A stretch of 64,000 nt of DNA, taken from the NCBI GenBank assembly GCA_020633315.1, contig JACKDV010000019.1:108081-172080 (forward strand). The letters run 5' to 3'. Source of the stretch: Myxococcales bacterium (GTDB lineage: Bacteria; Myxococcota_A; Polyangia; Nannocystales; Nannocystaceae). The notes below the pieces were generated by a model. That model ran no database searches. It saw only the letters and a list, made by a program, of their open reading frames with translations, and had not been told where the DNA came from. Shown piece after piece: positions 27,713-35,961 of this stretch (positions are counted from its first letter, which is position 1; each line of letters opens with the position of its first letter). A program made the translations under genes and the position numbers.

Positions 27713-28429
27713 TCAGCCCCCCGCGTCGTCCTCGATCACGCGGGCCCGCTCGTCGTCGCTCAGCACGTCGTTGAGGATGATCTCCACCTTGGCCCGGTCC
27801 CAGCCGTCGTCCACCGAGGAGACCCGCACGTAGTACTGGCGCCCGTGCACCCGCAGGCGCGCGCGGGCGTTCCACCAGCTCCACACGGTGACGCCCTCGG
27901 CCGGGTGCTCCACCGTGGGCTCGCCGGGCAGCTCGAGCCCCACCATGGCGAGGGCCTTGCGCGGATCGAAGGGCCCCTCGCCGGGGAGCTTCTCCATCGC
28001 GACCCCGGCTACCTTGCCGTCCTCGTAGGTGAGCTGCACGACCCCGAAGGTCTTGGTGGGATCGGAGTATCGCTGCCACGCGTAGCGGCAGCGGAACCAC
28101 GTGCGCTCCGGCAGGTAGCGCACGCACTTGTCCCGCATCTCGCCCTTGGAGTCGGGCAGCGGAGGTCCCACCCGCGACTCGGCGGCGGCCGGCTCCTGGC
28201 CCAGCATCTGCTCGAGGGGCAGCGGCGCGCCGGGGAGGATCTTGCCCAGGGGCGCCGTGGTGGCCTCGCCCCCCGCGGCCGGGCTCCCGCCCCCGGGGCT
28301 GGCCTGTGCCGCCCCGCCCCGAGCGGCCTCGGCGGGGTTGTGGCGGGCGTAGGGATCGCCTCCGCAGGCGAGCAGCAGGGTTCCGAGCAGGATCGCCGAC
28401 GATCCCAGGCGGCGAGGCGGTCGCACCAT
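27713..28429 (-). CDS. Lipoprotein, 238 aa
   Basis: The signal 'SSAILLGTLLLACGGD' has a clear lipobox (LLAC). A Gly/Ala/Pro linker follows. The C-terminal domain (about residues 85-235) with 'DKCVRYLPERTWFRCRYAWQRY' and 'YYVRVSSVDDGWDRAKVEIILNDVL' is an alpha/beta fold that I do not recognise. The start is ATG 28429, divergent from tRNA-Leu. Confidence 0.65.
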   Translation of the reverse strand: MVRPPRRLGSSAILLGTLLLACGGDPYARHNPAEAARGGAAQASPGGGSPAAGGEATTAPLGKILPGAPLPLEQMLGQEPAAAESRVGPPLPDSKGEMRDKCVRYLPERTWFRCRYAWQRYSDPTKTFGVVQLTYEDGKVAGVAMEKLPGEGPFDPRKALAMVGLELPGEPTVEHPAEGVTVWSWWNARARLRVHGRQYYVRVSSVDDGWDRAKVEIILNDVLSDDERARVIEDDAGG

Positions 28430-28466
28430 GCCGCGAAGGGTACCCCATGCTATGGTGCTCGACCGC

Positions 28467-28548
28467 GCGAGCCTGGCGGAACTGGTAGACGCGCTGGATT
28501 TAGGTTCCAGTGCCGAGAGGCGTGGGGGTTCGAGTCCCCCGGCTCGCA
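28467..28548 (+). tRNA. tRNA-Leu (UAG anticodon)
   Basis: The acceptor arms GCGAGCC (28467-28473) and GGCTCGC (28541-28547) pair, with discriminator A at 28548. The anticodon arm is CTGGA-TTTAGGT-TCCAG, giving UAG, so it reads CUA and related Leu codons. A long variable arm (tgccgagaggcg) and a T arm with GGTTCGAGTCCC are present. CCA is not fully encoded (ACCG follows). Confidence 0.95.
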
Positions 28549-28673
28549 CCGACGCGAAGCATCGGAGCCCACCCGGCGACTCGGGCGTCGGGAAGCGGCC
28601 CTTCCGGCCGATTCCCTCGGGCTCGAGTCCCCTTGCCGTCCGTCGATGGTGGGCCTCGGGCTTCGCCCTCGGG

Positions 28674-29426
28674 CTAGGGGCCGGCGGCGAGGGTGGAGTC
28701 GGGCAGGGGCGTGCCGGCGCGGTGGAGCTCGAGGTCGAGGCTGAAGAGGTGATCGTCGACGGTGAAGACCAGGCGGTAGCCGTCGTGGTCCACCTTGTCG
28801 AGCATCCCGCGGCTGTCCACGTGCACGCGTCGACGCGGGGTGCCGCGCCACCAGGTGTGCCGACGGCTGCGTACGGTGAGCTCGTGCTCGAGGGTGAGCG
28901 GGTGCGGGGCCTCGCTGCCCTTGGGGCGCACGCCCAGGCGAGGGGTGCCGTGGAGCACGAGGTCGACCTCGAGGTCACCGCCCTCGAGGCGGATGGTCTG
29001 ATCGATGGTGGCGTTCATGCCCAGCAGGGTGGTGACCACCGGCTGCGAGAGCAGGCGCCCCTGGGGATCGGTGTCGGGATCGGGGGCCGCGACCTCGAGC
29101 TCGTTGTTGGGGTACAGGCGTAGGGTGGCGCGCACCTGGACCGCCTGCGGGTTGGCGAGCTCGTGGGAGAACTCCTGCGGCGGGGCGTCGCCCACGAGCT
29201 GGGCCACGTCGCCCTTGCCCACCCGCACCTCCTCGGGCGGAGAGAAGTCCACCACCTCGGTCACGGTGAGCACGGCCCCCGCCGCCAGGGCCAGGTAGGC
29301 ATTGCGCCGCAGCCAGGCCAGGCTCCGGGCCGGCCACGGGCGGCGGGGCTCGGAGGCCGTCTGGGGATCGTCCACCGCGGGCTCGAACGGGGTTGGCTCG
29401 CCTTGAGGGGCCGCAGGATCGGTCAC
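28674..29426 (-). CDS. Single-pass membrane protein, 250 aa
   Basis: From GTG 29426 a Pro/Glu-rich cytoplasmic N-terminus precedes one transmembrane segment (NAYLALAAGAVLTVTEVVDF, about residues 43-62). A mainly beta periplasmic domain follows ('ATLRLYPNNELEVAAPDPD', 'YRLVFTVDDHLFSLDLELHR'). No family is recognised. The 125 bases between it and tRNA-Leu hold no gene. Confidence 0.55.
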   Translation of the reverse strand: MTDPAAPQGEPTPFEPAVDDPQTASEPRRPWPARSLAWLRRNAYLALAAGAVLTVTEVVDFSPPEEVRVGKGDVAQLVGDAPPQEFSHELANPQAVQVRATLRLYPNNELEVAAPDPDTDPQGRLLSQPVVTTLLGMNATIDQTIRLEGGDLEVDLVLHGTPRLGVRPKGSEAPHPLTLEHELTVRSRRHTWWRGTPRRRVHVDSRGMLDKVDHDGYRLVFTVDDHLFSLDLELHRAGTPLPDSTLAAGP

Positions 29427-29532
29427 GCGCCGACGCTGGCACGCGCCTCGCCAGCAACGCAAGAAATCGGCCCACGGGCACCTCGCGCTCCGCACTGTCA
29501 ATCTCGGGGCGCCTGGGCGACCATCGAGGTGA

Positions 29533-30150
29533 ATGCCGAAGAAGAGCTTTCCCCTCGGTCCGGGCTCCAACGTCGAGCTCGAGTGGCGCGGAATCTGGAA
29601 GGACTTCACCGTCCGCGTCGATGGCCGCGAGCTCGGCCGCATGCAGGGGCAGAAGGAGGTCACCCGGGGCGGCTCGTGGCAGCTCGACGACGGCTCCACG
29701 CTCGAGGTGAAGCTCGACACCGGGATCGGCGGCGGCGGGCTGAACGTGCGGCGCAACGGGGTCCCGCTGGCGGGCTCGGCCGCGGATCCCCAGACGGCCT
29801 TGAAGTCGGCGGCCGGCATCGTGCTGTTCATCGCGGGGCTCAATGCCGTGCTCGGGCTCGCGGCCGAGCTGGGCGAGGTCGAATTCCTGCTCGGGCTGGG
29901 GCTCGGCTGGCCCTCCGTGATCTTCGGGGTGGTGCTCGGCGGTCTGGGGATCGCGACCCTGCGGGGCTCGGTGATGGCGCTGTGGGTCGCGATCGTGCTG
30001 TTCATCGTCGACAGCGCGCTGGGGATCTTCGCCATGATGGAAGCCGGCGGCACCCCGGCGACCTCCGGCCTCGTGGTTCGAGTGTTCATCATCATCGCGA
30101 TGGTCAAGGCGGCGAGGTCGGCCAAGGCCATGCCCCCCGCCGCGACCTGA
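29533..30150 (+). CDS. Polytopic membrane protein with N-terminal beta domain, 205 aa
   Basis: The first 75 residues form a soluble beta domain with 'VRVDGRELGRM' and 'LDDGSTLEVKLDTG', FHA- or ubiquitin-like in its periodicity. Four hydrophobic segments follow (about 92-112, 118-148, 150-172, 180-196). No known family is recognised. Confidence 0.6.
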   Translation: MPKKSFPLGPGSNVELEWRGIWKDFTVRVDGRELGRMQGQKEVTRGGSWQLDDGSTLEVKLDTGIGGGGLNVRRNGVPLAGSAADPQTALKSAAGIVLFIAGLNAVLGLAAELGEVEFLLGLGLGWPSVIFGVVLGGLGIATLRGSVMALWVAIVLFIVDSALGIFAMMEAGGTPATSGLVVRVFIIIAMVKAARSAKAMPPAAT

Positions 30151-30222
30151 GCACGCCGAGCGACCGACCATGCTCGAGGGCCTCGGCTGGGCGCCGAGCG
30201 AGGCCGGTGATCGGGCTCGTGG

Positions 30223-30912
30223 TCACGGACCCTCGTGGGGGTCGGGCGCGATCCCGAAGCGCAGGTGATACGCCGCCACCCCGAGCGTGACCGAGACGTT
30301 GAGGGAGTCCTTGTGGCCCATCATCGGCAGGTGCACCACCCGCTCGCACTGATCGACGATCCGCGGATCGACCCCCGAGACCTCGTGCCCGAGCACCAAC
30401 ACCACGGCCTGGTCGCCCCGCCGCCACGCCCGAGCGGCCGCGTCCACCTCGGGCTGGTACAGCGAGACCGAGCGCGGGCCTCCCTCCAGCGCCCACAGCT
30501 CTCGCCCGCGGGCCCGCAGCTCGGCCGCCGCCCGGCAGGCATCGGGGTGCCGCGACCACGGCACGCTGCGCTCGGCCCCCAGCGCGGTCTTGGCCAGCTT
30601 GGGATGCTCGGGCCCGGGGGTCACCCCGCCCAGGTGGAGGTGGTCGATCCCCACCCCGTCGGCGGTGCGGAACATCGAGCCCACGTTGCGCAGGCTTCGA
30701 ACGTTGTCGAGCAGCAGCTCGAGCCGGAGCCTACCTGCGCGGGCGGCCGGCGGGGCGCCGTGGGTTCGATAGCCGTCGTCGACCCACTCGGTGGGCGCAC
30801 CGCAGACCGGGCAGCGCTCGCCCAGCGGGCTGCCCTCGGCCACCGGAAAGCGAAGGCCACAGCCGGAGGCGGTGCAGGCTCGGGCGCGGTAGCGGGGCGG
30901 AGGCTCGGACAT
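30223..30912 (-). CDS. SpoU/TrmH-type RNA 2'-O-methyltransferase with zinc ribbon
   Basis: The 229-aa product has an N-terminal zinc ribbon (CTASGC ... CPVCG) and then the SPOUT knot. 'LLDNVRSLRNVGSMFRTADG' is motif 1, with the catalytic Arg/Asn region. 'VLVLGHEVSGVDP' is motif 2. 'LPMMGHKDSLNVSVTLGVAAYH' is motif 3 and forms the SAM-binding trefoil knot. It methylates tRNA or rRNA ribose; the exact target cannot be told. ATG 30912 is preferred over TTG 30918. Confidence 0.85.
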   Translation of the reverse strand: MSEPPPRYRARACTASGCGLRFPVAEGSPLGERCPVCGAPTEWVDDGYRTHGAPPAARAGRLRLELLLDNVRSLRNVGSMFRTADGVGIDHLHLGGVTPGPEHPKLAKTALGAERSVPWSRHPDACRAAAELRARGRELWALEGGPRSVSLYQPEVDAAARAWRRGDQAVVLVLGHEVSGVDPRIVDQCERVVHLPMMGHKDSLNVSVTLGVAAYHLRFGIAPDPHEGP

Positions 30913-30941
30913 GGCCAAGGCGCGAATGCTACCCTGGTCCC

Positions 30942-31436
30942 GTGGCCTACCGGGACGACCGGCACGCGCTCGAGCTCCAGCTTGCCGAGCTCGAGCGGGA
31001 GAACGAGGAGCTCCGGGCCGAGCTCTCGGACGCCCGCGAGAAGGCCCGCCAGGCCCGCGAGGAGGATCGCGAGCGCCGCCGCAACACCTCCTCCCGTGGG
31101 GGCTGCACCGTGTGTGGAGGCGCCCTGCTGCCGGTGGCGGTGTTCGCCGGCCGCAACGATCGCTCCCCCCTGCCGCTGCGCATGAGCACCATGCGCTTCA
31201 TCAACCCCAGCGGCGGCTTCACCAGCTCGGCCCCGATCCTGGCCAAGGCCTGCTCGAGCTGTGGCTTCATCCACCACTTCATCGACATGAAGAAGGCCGA
31301 CGACGCGCTCTCCACCGAGTGGCCCTCGATGGCCGAGCCCAAGGCGGAGCCGAGCGAGGGCGGCAAGGCCAGCGACAGCGGCAGCGACAAGGCCAGCGAC
31401 AGCGAGGCAGACGGCGACGACTCGGGCCACGCCTGA
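30942..31436 (+). CDS. Coiled-coil and zinc-ribbon protein, 164 aa
   Basis: The N-terminal 45 residues form a charged coiled coil (ALELQLAELERENEELRAEL). Two Cys pairs follow ('CTVCGG' and 'CSSCGF') about 50 residues apart that could bind zinc. The tail is a low-complexity acidic/Ser/Lys region of SDSGSDKAS repeats. The GTG start lies 29 bases from the divergent methyltransferase start. The function is unknown. Confidence 0.6.
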   Translation: MAYRDDRHALELQLAELERENEELRAELSDAREKARQAREEDRERRRNTSSRGGCTVCGGALLPVAVFAGRNDRSPLPLRMSTMRFINPSGGFTSSAPILAKACSSCGFIHHFIDMKKADDALSTEWPSMAEPKAEPSEGGKASDSGSDKASDSEADGDDSGHA

Positions 31437-31558
31437 GCGTCGCGGCCCGGGTGCTCGCCGAGGCTCGGGTGTCGGCGCCTCCGCGTTCCAACCCTCCCAA
31501 CGCCGGGGGTCGCTCGTCGTCACGGGCATCGACTCGCGGGCGAGCTACGTTGATCCCC

Positions 31559-32113
31559 ATGGATCAGACCACGCTCCGGGCCATCCACGAGGCCCTGGAC
31601 GACGAGTACCAGGCCCGCGCGAGGTACCGCGCGGTGCTCGAGCGCTTCGGGGAGGCTCGCCCCTTCTCCAACATCGTGCAGGCCGAAGACCGGCACGCGA
31701 GGGCCCTGAGCTCGCTGCTTCGACGCCATGGCCAGCCCGTGCCCCCGGATCGCTGGGCGGGACGGGTGAGCGCGCCCGCCAGCCTCGAGCAGGCGTGCGA
31801 GGACGCGGTGCGCAGCGAGATCGACAACGAGGCGATGTACGAGCGGCTGCTCGCCGAGATTCGCGACGACGAGGCCCGCACGGTGATGCGACGGCTCCAG
31901 GCCGCCTCGCGAGAGCGCCACCGGCCCGCCTTCCTCCGCTGCCTCGCTCGCCACCGACGCGGCGACGAAGGCTCCACCGCTGGAGGCCGCTGCGACGGCC
32001 AGGGTCGCTGCGGCGGCGGTCGAGGCCGCGGCGCGGGTCGGGGTCGCGGCGCGGGTCGATGCCGTCCTCGAGGCGATGCCGGCCGCGGCTGCGATCACGA
32101 GCCGCGTCCCTGA
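31559..32113 (+). CDS. Ferritin-like DUF2202-type protein
   Basis: The 184-aa product starts with a four-helix bundle pattern: 'ALDDEYQARARYRAVLERFG', 'NIVQAEDRHARALSSLL', 'DAVRSEIDNEAMYERLLAEI'. The Glu and His spacing suits a di-iron ferritin-like DUF2202 protein. After residue 135 the sequence turns into a Gly/Arg/Cys-rich tail (GRCGGGRGRGAGRGRG) that is not part of the family. It could be an RNA- or surface-binding extension, or a misread 3' end. Confidence 0.65.
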   Translation: MDQTTLRAIHEALDDEYQARARYRAVLERFGEARPFSNIVQAEDRHARALSSLLRRHGQPVPPDRWAGRVSAPASLEQACEDAVRSEIDNEAMYERLLAEIRDDEARTVMRRLQAASRERHRPAFLRCLARHRRGDEGSTAGGRCDGQGRCGGGRGRGAGRGRGAGRCRPRGDAGRGCDHEPRP

Positions 32114-32197
32114 GCCCGGCCCGCCGACGCCTCGTCCTCCACACGAGGAGGGCCGAGCCCGGCCCGCCGACGCCTCGTCCTCCACACGAGGAGGGCC
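32112..32197. repeat. 43-bp tandem duplication with hairpin units
   Basis: Two perfect 43-bp copies start at 32112 and 32155, and a third begins at 32198. Each contains CCTCGT..ACGAGG arms able to form a 6-bp hairpin. They lie between the convergent ferritin-like and peroxiredoxin genes, so they may act as a bidirectional terminator. Confidence 0.8.
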
Positions 32198-32239
32198 GAG
32201 CCCGGTCCACCCGGGCCCGGCCCTCGCTCGCCGTCGGGC

Positions 32240-32896
32240 TCAGAGGTTCTTCTTGGCGAAGTACCAGTCGGTCACCTGCACCGACTCGTCGGCGACCCGC
32301 TTGGCCGCGGCCTGCACGGTGCTCGGCGGCGGCACGATCACCGGCTCTCCGGGCCGCCAGTCGGCGGGGCACGCCACGCCGTGCTCGTCGGCGGTCTGCA
32401 GGGCGTCGATCACCCGGAGGATCTCGTCGAAGTTTCGCCCCACGTTGAGCGGGTAGTAGATCATCGCCCGGAGCTTGCGCTGGGGGTCGATGACGAACAC
32501 CGTCCGCACCGCGGCCGTCTTGGCGCTGGGCTCGTGGAGCATCCCGTAGAGGTGCGCCACGTTCATGTCGAGGTCCGCGATGATCGGGAACTCGATGTCC
32601 ACGTCCCAGTTGGCCTTGATGCTCCGCACCCAGGCGATGTGGCTGTACACGCTGTCGATCGAGTTGCCCAGCAGGGCCACGTTGCGCTTGGCCAGCTCCT
32701 CCTGCAGGCCGGCGAACGCCATGAACTCGGTCGTGCACACCGGGGTGAAGTCGGCGGGGTGCGAGAACAGGATGACCCACTTGTCGCGGTTCCAGTCGTA
32801 GAGCCGCAGGGGTCCGTGGGTCGTCTCGGCCTCGAAGTCCGGCACCGGACCGTTGAGCTCGAGTCGGGGGGGTGCTTGCTTGACGTCGTCGTTCAT
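32240..32896 (-). CDS. 1-Cys peroxiredoxin (Prx6 type)
   Basis: This 218-aa thiol peroxidase reduces H2O2 and organic peroxides. The peroxidatic Cys is in 'HPADFTPVCTTEFMAF'. The Prx6-type C-terminal half ('RTVFVIDPQRKLRAMIYYPLNVGRN', 'ADWRPGEPVIVPP') is present, and there is no resolving Cys of the 2-Cys type. ATG 32896 follows AGGAG. A palindrome at 32946-32962 and a divergent Fur-family gene suggest peroxide- or iron-dependent control. Confidence 0.9.
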   Translation of the reverse strand: MNDDVKQAPPRLELNGPVPDFEAETTHGPLRLYDWNRDKWVILFSHPADFTPVCTTEFMAFAGLQEELAKRNVALLGNSIDSVYSHIAWVRSIKANWDVDIEFPIIADLDMNVAHLYGMLHEPSAKTAAVRTVFVIDPQRKLRAMIYYPLNVGRNFDEILRVIDALQTADEHGVACPADWRPGEPVIVPPPSTVQAAAKRVADESVQVTDWYFAKKNL

Positions 32897-32945
32897 CGTC
32901 ACGTCGCTCCTGAGTGGTTGGGTGACGATGATGCACGCTGCACTT

Positions 32946-32962
32946 TTTAGACCAAGTCTAAA
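32946..32962. promoter_or_regulatory. TTTAGAC-CAA-GTCTAAA operator candidate
   Basis: This perfect 7-3-7 dyad lies in unusually AT-rich DNA between peroxiredoxin and the Fur-family gene. The 7-bp arms starting TT and ending AA fit Fur/PerR-family operators in general form. The regulator is probably the adjacent gene product; this is inference. Confidence 0.7.
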
Positions 32963-33060
32963 CATTGAGAAATTGGGACACGGAAGGCATATGGTGGTCG
33001 GTTCTCGTTGCACGATGGTGGGAGCGGTTGCAACATCACGCCCCCCTTGCAACGCGGCCG

Positions 33061-33489
33061 ATGGCGCTTCAGGCTGGAGGGGTGAGCGACGACGTGGCAC
33101 GTCGGCTGCGAGAGCGAGGGATCCGCCCCTCCGTGCAGCGCGTGGCCATCGCCCGGGTGGCGCTGGCGAGCCACCGCCACCCCTCGGCCGACGAGGTGTG
33201 GGAGCAGGTCAAGGAGCGGCTGCCCATGGTCTCCCGCGCCACGGTCTACAACACGCTCAACCGACTGGTGGAGGAGGGGCTGCTGCGCAGCTTCGCCTCG
33301 GCGCAAGGGCACACGGTCTTCGACCCGAACACCGCGCCCCACCACCACCTCGTGGACGATGCGACGGGGACGATCTACGACCTGCCGTGGGAGGCGCTCG
33401 CGGTCGACGGCGTGGATGCGCTCGAGGGCTTCGAGGTGCGCGACTTCCAGGTGGTCCTGCACGGTCGTCCCACGCGTCGCTCCCGGTGA
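33061..33489 (+). CDS. Fur/PerR-family regulator lacking the structural zinc Cys pairs
   Basis: The 142-aa product has the winged helix of Fur proteins: 'RGIRPSVQRVAIARVALASHRHPSADEVWEQV' and 'VSRATVYNTLNRLVEEGLLR'. The dimerisation region has 'APHHHLVDDATGTIYDLP', where most members have H-x-H-x-x-C-x-x-C-G. Both Cys are absent, as is the second CxxC. Irr-type and some PerR-like proteins also lack them. It is divergent from peroxiredoxin, so it most likely controls peroxide defence. The start is ATG 33061 or GTG 33082. Confidence 0.82.
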   Translation: MALQAGGVSDDVARRLRERGIRPSVQRVAIARVALASHRHPSADEVWEQVKERLPMVSRATVYNTLNRLVEEGLLRSFASAQGHTVFDPNTAPHHHLVDDATGTIYDLPWEALAVDGVDALEGFEVRDFQVVLHGRPTRRSR

Positions 33490-33847
33490 GGACGAGCCCG
33501 GGCTCGGATCGCGAGGCTCGCGTTTGCTGCGCAGCCTCGACGAGACCTGCGGGTGGATCGCGGCGATGCTCCGCTCGTCCGTCGCGCCGTCGGTCGATCA
33601 CCTGACCACGACAGCCGTCGCCGCCGCTCGTCACGAGCCCCGCCGCGCCCCCGATCGGTCGGATGACCGAGGGGCGCCCGGCCCCGATTTCGAGCCCTTT
33701 CGTCGCGTTGCCGCGGCCGGCCCATGCCCCTAGCTTGTAACCATCGACCGCCGTAGGTCCGCGTCCGAGCGCGACGAGCCGAGCCGGCCGTCGTGCCCGG
33801 GCGCGAGCCGCCGACCCACGCCAACCAAAGGACGAGGACGACGACCC
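33490..33847 (+). other. Intergenic, 358 bp, with one weak promoter candidate
   Basis: I see no gene. TTGCCG (33708-33713) and TAGCTT (33731-33736), spaced 17 bases, are a weak promoter candidate for the next gene. A GGACGAGGACG purine tract before 33848 can serve as its ribosome site. Confidence 0.4.
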
Positions 33848-34342
33848 ATGCCGAGCCCCAAGACCTTCTCCGTGCTCGAAGCCGCCAACGAGCCCTATGA
33901 TCTCGACGTCAACCACGCCGACCGCGTGATCCTCTACCGCTTCGGCAATCGCACGATGGACTGGGACTGGCTCTCGCGCAAGCGGCAGGCCAACGGAGGG
34001 GCCTTCGCCACCCCGCCGGGCACGCTGCTCAACGAGTGGGCGCTCAAGCAGAGCTCGTTCGGCAGCAACTCCGAGGGGATCCAGGACAACCCCTACCTGT
34101 CCATGGCCACCAGCTACCAACGGCTGTTCGACCAGGGCGAGGGCTGGGTGCAGGACATCCTGCGCTCGGTCCCCCACCTGGGCGTGTTCTCGGTGCCGTT
34201 CCGCTACGTGCACCGGCCACGGCCCACCAAGAGCATCTCCAAGATGGAGACCGAGTGGCTGTACTACGACGGGGACGAGGAGCTGCTGGGCTACCTGGTG
34301 GAGTGGCGTGACAACCCCTACCGGCAGGCGAACGTGGCCTGA
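33848..34342 (+). CDS. Hypothetical protein, 164 aa
   Basis: I do not recognise this protein. It has a strong start (ATG after a purine-rich tract), no signal peptide and many aromatic residues. 'DNPYLSMATSYQRLF' and 'SKMETEWLYYDGDEELLGYLVEWRDNP' recall in order the S-T-S and E-x-E parts of ADP-ribosyltransferase folds, but this is a weak resemblance and the key residues do not match well. It stands alone, with no toxin/antitoxin neighbour. Confidence 0.55.
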   Translation: MPSPKTFSVLEAANEPYDLDVNHADRVILYRFGNRTMDWDWLSRKRQANGGAFATPPGTLLNEWALKQSSFGSNSEGIQDNPYLSMATSYQRLFDQGEGWVQDILRSVPHLGVFSVPFRYVHRPRPTKSISKMETEWLYYDGDEELLGYLVEWRDNPYRQANVA

Positions 34343-34442
34343 GCCGTGATGCCCGGTCTTGGGGCATCCACACGCGAGCCGAGTCGCGGCGCCTCTGCTC
34401 CGGCTTCGTCGAGCCCTGGTACCGCGCGGGGCCCCACCGCGC

Positions 34443-34976
34443 TCAGCCCCGGGGCGCCGGTCCGCGCTCGTCCACCCAGCCGGCGCGTACGTCGGGGAAG
34501 GCGTCGGCGTAGGGCACGTAGGGCTTGATGTCGAGGATCGGAGTGCCGTCGAGGAGGTCGCAGCGCTCCACGTGCAGGCGCAGGCCCTCCACTCGGCACA
34601 GGCGCACGGCGGACAGCGAGATGGGGTTGGGGCGGTGCGGGGCCCGAGTGCTGAGCAGGCCCCGGGTGCGACGGCCCTCGCCGGGCACGGCCACCTTGTT
34701 GCGCCAGCCGTGGTTGAGGTGCATCCACGCGATCACCCACACCAGCTCGAAGCCCTCGAGGTCTGCCGTGGCGTGAGGGCTGAGCACCGAGGGGAACAGC
34801 TCGAGCACCGCGCTCTCGTCGGGACGCAGGCCGGGATCGGCGGGCAGCACCGCCTGCCGCGGGGTGCCGTGCCGCTCCTTGTGGGGCGAGCGCACCACGC
34901 CGATCGGACGCAGCTCGATGCGCTCGGGGAGCTCGAAGTCCTCGGCGTACGACTTGGGCGGGATCGGCCGGGCCAT
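34443..34976 (-). CDS. trmO: TrmO-like tRNA N6-methyladenosine-forming methyltransferase
   Basis: The 177-aa TsaA/TrmO family protein methylates t6A37 in tRNA-Thr(GGU) with SAM. The signatures are 'RPIGVVRSPHKERHGTPRQ' at the N-terminus, 'GLLSTRAPHRPNPISLSAVRL' in the middle and 'LDGTPILDIKPYVPYADAFPD' near the C-terminus. The length is close to the family core. It starts 33 bases from the divergent pseudouridine synthase gene. Confidence 0.82.
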   Translation of the reverse strand: MARPIPPKSYAEDFELPERIELRPIGVVRSPHKERHGTPRQAVLPADPGLRPDESAVLELFPSVLSPHATADLEGFELVWVIAWMHLNHGWRNKVAVPGEGRRTRGLLSTRAPHRPNPISLSAVRLCRVEGLRLHVERCDLLDGTPILDIKPYVPYADAFPDVRAGWVDERGPAPRG

Positions 34977-35009
34977 CGCCGCCGATCTATCACGGTATCA
35001 TCGGCCGCG

Positions 35010-35951
35010 TTGGATCCGCGCACCCAGACCGTCGAGATGACGGTGTCCGACGAGCACGCGTGGGCGCGGGTGGATGCCTTCCTCGCCCTGCAGATGCCGT
35101 GGCGATCGCGACGATCGCTGGTGGAGCTGCTCGCGAGCGGAGCGGTGGCGATCAACGGACGACCGGTGCTCAAGAAGGCCCACCGCCTCGCGCCGGGCGA
35201 CGTGATCGCGCTGCGGGTGCCGCTGCGCCCCGAGGCCGAGATCGACCTGGGGGCGATCGAGCTGCGCATCGTGTGGGAGGACGACGACCTGGTGGTGGTG
35301 GACAAGGCCGGCGACCTGGCGGTGCACCCCGCGTCGACCTGCCAGTACCGCAACCTCCAGGCGCGGCTGCTGCATCACTACCGGCACGAGCGACCCGATC
35401 CCCGCGTGGAGCCCTGCGTGCTGCACCGGCTGGACCGCACCACCAGCGGGGTGGTCGCGTTCGCCAAGCGTCGCGAGCTGGTCGACGGCTACACCCGGCA
35501 GTTCGCCGCGCGGACCACGAGCAAGCAGTACGTGGCGATCGTGCACGGGACGGTCGCGGGACCGCGGACGATCGAGCGACCGATCCACGTGCCGCCCGAT
35601 CGCCTCTCGTGGGTGGGCGAGGGCGGCAAGCCGTCGCGCACGGATCTGCGGGTGCTGGCCACCGCGGGCGGGTGCTCGCGGCTGGGGATCACCCTGCACA
35701 CGGGACGCCGCCACCAGATCCGCGTGCACCTCGCGGCCGAGGGCCACCCGCTGGTGTGGGACGAGCTCTACGGCGACGCGCCGCGCGACGAGGGCTGGCC
35801 GCCGGACGCACGGCCGCTGCTGCACGCCGCGAGCCTCGAGCTCGATCATCGCGACGGAAGACGCCTGCGCTTCGAGGCGCCGGTGGCCGAGGACATGGAG
35901 CGGGCCTGGGCCGCGCTCGGCGGCGCGAGCCTCGAGCGAATCGAGGCATGA
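35010..35951 (+). CDS. RluA-family pseudouridine synthase with S4 domain
   Basis: The 313-aa product converts uridine to pseudouridine in rRNA or tRNA. The S4 domain covers about residues 15-75 ('RSRRSLVELLASGAVAINGRPV'). The catalytic domain follows, with 'VLHRLDRTTSGVVAFAK', whose Asp is the nucleophile, and 'LHTGRRHQIRVHLAAEGHPLVWDELYG'. I list TTG 35010, because the strand 'TVEMTV' fits the family start; ATG 35037 is the alternative. The target position is unknown. Confidence 0.85.
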   Translation: MDPRTQTVEMTVSDEHAWARVDAFLALQMPWRSRRSLVELLASGAVAINGRPVLKKAHRLAPGDVIALRVPLRPEAEIDLGAIELRIVWEDDDLVVVDKAGDLAVHPASTCQYRNLQARLLHHYRHERPDPRVEPCVLHRLDRTTSGVVAFAKRRELVDGYTRQFAARTTSKQYVAIVHGTVAGPRTIERPIHVPPDRLSWVGEGGKPSRTDLRVLATAGGCSRLGITLHTGRRHQIRVHLAAEGHPLVWDELYGDAPRDEGWPPDARPLLHAASLELDHRDGRRLRFEAPVAEDMERAWAALGGASLERIEA

Positions 35952-35961
35952 TGGTCGGGTC

